Positions 61,436-64,000 of a stretch of DNA of 64,000 nt are shown here, in pieces. The notes beneath the pieces are model-generated. The model saw nothing but the letters and a program-made list of their open reading frames with translations, did no database searches and was not told the origin of the DNA. The position numbers were made by a program, and so were the translations under genes. The DNA is taken from positions 2,232,001 through 2,296,000 of the forward strand of contig NZ_UGQM01000001.1 in assembly GCF_900454025.1 (NCBI RefSeq), written 5' to 3'. Position 1 is the first letter of the stretch, and each line of letters starts with the position of its first letter. Source of the DNA: Mycolicibacterium gilvum (GTDB lineage Bacteria > Actinomycetota > Actinomycetes > Mycobacteriales > Mycobacteriaceae).

Positions 61436-63100
61436 TCCACCGATCGAATAGGAGTTGGGGCGGGTTGTAAAAACGAAATGCCCTGTCGCGGTGAAAGAAT
61501 GGGATTTGTCTAGGATCACATTCGGTCAGAACGAAGGGCATCTCGTAGATGCAACTATCTCACACTCGTCCTGTGGCGTCAGCCCGCTTTGATGACCCCA
61601 ATCTGGTGTCGTGTGCCGGGCTGGTCCCGATGGCCGCTCTGGCTCATCAGTGCGGGTTGAGCAGCCTGGCTGATGAGCACATCACGGTGCCGACCGACAA
61701 GGGCGCCAACGCCGGGGCGAAAGTCTTGTCGCTGGTCGCGGGCATGGTAGCTGGTGCTGACAGCATCGATGACATGGCCTTGCTGCGCCACGGCGCGATG
61801 GGCACCGTGTTCGACCGCCCGTACGCCCCGTCGACGCTGGGATCGTTCCTGCGCGAATTCAGCTTCGGTCATGTCCGCCAACTCGACGCCGTGGCGGCGC
61901 GGTTGCTGGCCGGTCTGCACGAACGCACTCCGGTGCTGGCCGGTGTTGACGGTCCGGTGTGTGTTGATCTCGATGACACCATCATCGAAGTGCACGGCTA
62001 CACCAAACAGGGATCTGGTTACGGATACTCCGGGGTCCGTGGGTTAAATGCGCTGATCGCCACGCTCACCACTGAGCATGGTGCACCGATCATCTGCGGC
62101 CAACGCCTACGCAAAGGCGCCTGCGGATCAGCACGTGGAGCTGCCCGCATCGTCGGCGACACGCTGGCCACCGTGACACGACTGCGCTCTTCGGCGGCAG
62201 CCACCCGGCCGCTGCTGCGAGCCGACTCGGCGTTCTACGGCTACCCAACCGTGGCGGCTGCTCTGCGCGGTGGTGCCGACGTGTCGATCACCGTGCGCCT
62301 GGACCCAAAAGTCAAAGCCGCCATCGCCGCCATACCCGAGGACGCCTGGATCCCGATCCAGTACACCGACGCGATCTACGACGAGAACACCCAGCGCTGG
62401 ATCTCGCGCGCCGAGGTCGCCGAGATCGACTTCACCGCGTTCAGCTCCCGCAAAACCAGCGAGCAGATCCCCGGCAGGCTGGTGGTGCGGCGCATCCCCG
62501 ACCTCAACCCCGCCAGCGGCGAGGGGCAGACCACCCTGTTCGACACCTGGCGCTTCCATGCCTTCTTCACCACCACCGACCTCGATACCGTCACCGCCGA
62601 CAAGACCCACCGCGGCCACGCGCTCATCGAGCAGGTCCACGCCGACCTCAAAGACTCTGCTCTGGCCCATCTGCCCTCGGGGCGATTCGGCGCCAACGCC
62701 GCCTGGCTGGTGTGCGCAGCGATGGCGTTCAACCTCACCCGCGCCGCGGCCACCCTGACCGGACCAGCGCTGGCCAAAGCCCGCACCGGCACCATCCGCC
62801 GCACCCTGATCAGCGTGCCGGCACGCATCGCCTCCTCGGCCCGACGCCTGACCCTGCACCTGCCACGCAACTGGCCCTGGGAAACCGCGTGGAACACCCT
62901 GTTCCACAGTCTGTTTGGCCGAAACCGGCCACTGCTGGCCTAACAGAGCAACCCCAACCGCCCGCACGAGACGAAAGACCCACAGGAACAAGCCGATACC
63001 GAGATCGGGCCATCACACACACCCACCTCACGGCACACCCCGGGCCCAACGCACACAATCGAAATCGACTTCACACCGACAGCTCACCGGTGGATCGAGG
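61430..63100 (+). mobile_element. IS1380-type insertion sequence, 1671 bases
   Basis: The ends are a 13-base inverted repeat: CCTTGATCCACCG at 61430-61442 and the complement of CCTCGATCCACCG at 63088-63100 (12 of 13 identical). The target duplication is CTAAG (61425-61429 and 63101-63105). The element carries one transposase gene. It lies between cobB and cysG, replacing their overlap. The short 5-base duplication and near-perfect ends suggest a recent and possibly still active insertion. Confidence 0.85.
61549..62943 (+). CDS. IS1380-family transposase
   Basis: 464 residues. DDE-type features include Asp in VCVDLDDTIIEVHGY near residue 143, Asp in LLRADSAFYGYP near 225 and Glu in HRGHALIEQVHADLKDSAL near 366. 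N-terminal ARFDDPNLVSCAGLVPMAALA and C-terminal ASSARRLTLHLPRNWPW resemble IS1380-group transposases. Frame is intact with no stop or shift. It is in the same direction as the cob genes, so readthrough may still reach cysG. Confidence 0.9.
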   Translation: MQLSHTRPVASARFDDPNLVSCAGLVPMAALAHQCGLSSLADEHITVPTDKGANAGAKVLSLVAGMVAGADSIDDMALLRHGAMGTVFDRPYAPSTLGSFLREFSFGHVRQLDAVAARLLAGLHERTPVLAGVDGPVCVDLDDTIIEVHGYTKQGSGYGYSGVRGLNALIATLTTEHGAPIICGQRLRKGACGSARGAARIVGDTLATVTRLRSSAAATRPLLRADSAFYGYPTVAAALRGGADVSITVRLDPKVKAAIAAIPEDAWIPIQYTDAIYDENTQRWISRAEVAEIDFTAFSSRKTSEQIPGRLVVRRIPDLNPASGEGQTTLFDTWRFHAFFTTTDLDTVTADKTHRGHALIEQVHADLKDSALAHLPSGRFGANAAWLVCAAMAFNLTRAAATLTGPALAKARTGTIRRTLISVPARIASSARRLTLHLPRNWPWETAWNTLFHSLFGRNRPLLA

Positions 63101-63113
63101 CTAAGCTCGCCGG

Positions 63114-64000
63114 GTGAGTACGTACGACAACGCCTATCTGGTGGGCCTGCGCCTTTCCGGCAAGAAGGTCGTCGTGGTCGGCGGGGGCACGGTCGCGCAG
63201 CGACGACTGCCGCTGCTGGTCTCCAACGGCGCCGACGTCCACGTCGTCACCAAGGCCGCCACCCCGGCCGTCGAGGCCATCGACGGAATCACCCTGACAC
63301 TGCGGGAGTTTCGTGACGAGGATCTCGACGGCGCCTGGTATGTGATCGCCGCCACCGACGACCCGGCCGTCAACGCGGCCATCGTCGCCGGTGCCGAGCG
63401 CCGCCGCATCTTCTGTGTGCGTGCCGACATCGCGGTCGAGGGCACCGCCGTCACCCCCGCCACCTTCGAGTACGAGGGCCTCGAGGTCGGCGTGCTCGCC
63501 GGTGGCGAACACCGCCGGTCGGCGGCCATCCGCACCGCGATCCGCGAAGCGCTGCAGCAGGGCGTCGTCACCGACGAGAGCGGCGACGCGCCCGGCGTCG
63601 TCAAGGGCGGCGTCGCACTGGTCGGCGGCGGTCCCGGCGATCCCGAGTTGATCACCGTGCGGGGCCGACGGCTGCTTGCGCACGCCGACGTGGTCGTCGC
63701 CGACCGCCTCGCCCCGCAGGAACTGCTCGCCGAACTCTCGCCCGAGGTCGAGGTGATCGACGCGTCGAAGATCCCGTACGGCCGGGCGATGGCGCAGGAC
63801 GCGATCAACGCCGTCCTGGTCGACCGCGCCAAGGCGGGCAAGTTCGTGGTCCGGCTCAAGGGCGGAGACCCGTTCGTGTTCGCGCGCGGCTACGAAGAGG
63901 TGATCGCGTGCGCCGAGGCCGGCATCCCGGTCACCGTGGTGCCCGGTGTGACAAGTGCCATAGCAGTGCCCGCGCTGGCCGGCGTTCCCGTCACCCACCG
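63114..64000 (+). CDS. cysG: Siroheme synthase/uroporphyrinogen methyltransferase CysG, 3' end cut off
   Basis: About 295 residues visible from a GTG at 63114. The N-terminal precorrin-2 dehydrogenase/ferrochelatase part shows VVVVGGGTVAQRRLPLL near residue 20; a C-terminal SUMT part begins near 165 with GGVALVGGGPGDPELITVRG and continues DRLAPQELLAEL and RLKGGDPFVFARG. It makes precorrin-2 and siroheme, the branch to cobalamin. The first 3 bases of the native cobB stop overlap this start in the reconstructed junction. The C-terminus lies beyond the window. Confidence 0.93.
   Translation, partial: MSTYDNAYLVGLRLSGKKVVVVGGGTVAQRRLPLLVSNGADVHVVTKAATPAVEAIDGITLTLREFRDEDLDGAWYVIAATDDPAVNAAIVAGAERRRIFCVRADIAVEGTAVTPATFEYEGLEVGVLAGGEHRRSAAIRTAIREALQQGVVTDESGDAPGVVKGGVALVGGGPGDPELITVRGRRLLAHADVVVADRLAPQELLAELSPEVEVIDASKIPYGRAMAQDAINAVLVDRAKAGKFVVRLKGGDPFVFARGYEEVIACAEAGIPVTVVPGVTSAIAVPALAGVPVTH

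Noticed and set aside
1..64000. CRISPR arrays, tRNA or rRNA genes
   Set aside because: No regularly spaced repeats and no tRNA- or rRNA-like segment were seen on reading; a dedicated search was not possible.

Overview
The window is GC-rich DNA from a mycobacterium, most likely a fast-growing Mycolicibacterium. The evidence is gene content: mycothione reductase, mpt70/mpt83-like fasciclins, Rip1, a 13E12-type HNH gene, F420-type luciferase-like oxidoreductases, a mycofactocin-type SDR and a WS/DGAT enzyme. From about 21 kb to the end the gene order follows M. tuberculosis Rv2876 to Rv2847c, read in the opposite direction. No tRNA, rRNA or CRISPR array was seen, and no gene-free stretch exceeds 300 bases.

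Region 1 (1-21 kb) is accessory and catabolic. A tightly overlapping plus-strand operon (1668-8492) encodes a two-domain alpha/beta-barrel protein, a cytochrome P450, a zinc-type alcohol dehydrogenase, an HpcH/HpaI aldolase, an SDR, a Baeyer-Villiger-type flavoprotein and an HSL-type esterase. It is flanked by a divergent SMP-30 lactonase/thioesterase pair and by a divergent SRPBCC/acyl-CoA dehydrogenase pair. This order suggests hydroxylation, oxidation, ring expansion, lactone opening and CoA-dependent breakdown of an unknown cyclic substrate. The same bipartite DNA box (CTTTACA, 14 bases, TGTCACGCT) lies before three transcription units (1606, 8988, 19811) and so defines a candidate regulon that includes a tandem pair of unknown paralogues. 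In between are an HNH endonuclease, two luciferase-like oxidoreductases, a TetR repressor with a divergent metal-dependent hydrolase, a quinone-oxidoreductase-like enzyme, a TesB thioesterase, a DUF427 protein and the WS/DGAT gene.

Region 2 (21-43.5 kb) holds a DUF2631 membrane protein, a mycofactocin-type SDR, a photolyase, two tandem fasciclins behind a SigK-like promoter, the isoprenoid/protease operon dxr-rip1-ispG, two GNAT proteins (one with a gyrase-A-like helical N-terminus), a 1500-base IS3 element, a penicillin-binding lipoprotein, a DUF1707 protein, a sulfotransferase/DUF1214 pair with a divergent TetR gene, a hotdog thioesterase, methionine aminopeptidase, a lipoprotein, a degenerate alpha/beta-hydrolase and the ngg-asnO pair for the osmolyte N-acetylglutaminylglutamine amide.

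Region 3 (43.5-64 kb) carries a glnA4-led gamma-glutamyl amine operon with a GntR regulator, a methyltransferase, an ArsR regulator beside a cobalt ECF transporter (cbiM, PDGLE protein, cbiQ, cbiO), mtr, a hydrolase, mqo, a GNAT gene, a chelatase-like AAA+/vWA protein, cobO, cobB and the start of cysG. Cobalt import and corrin genes are thus close together. A 1671-base IS1380-type element split the cobB/cysG junction. Its 5-base target duplication allows the original junction, a 4-base gene overlap, to be reconstructed.
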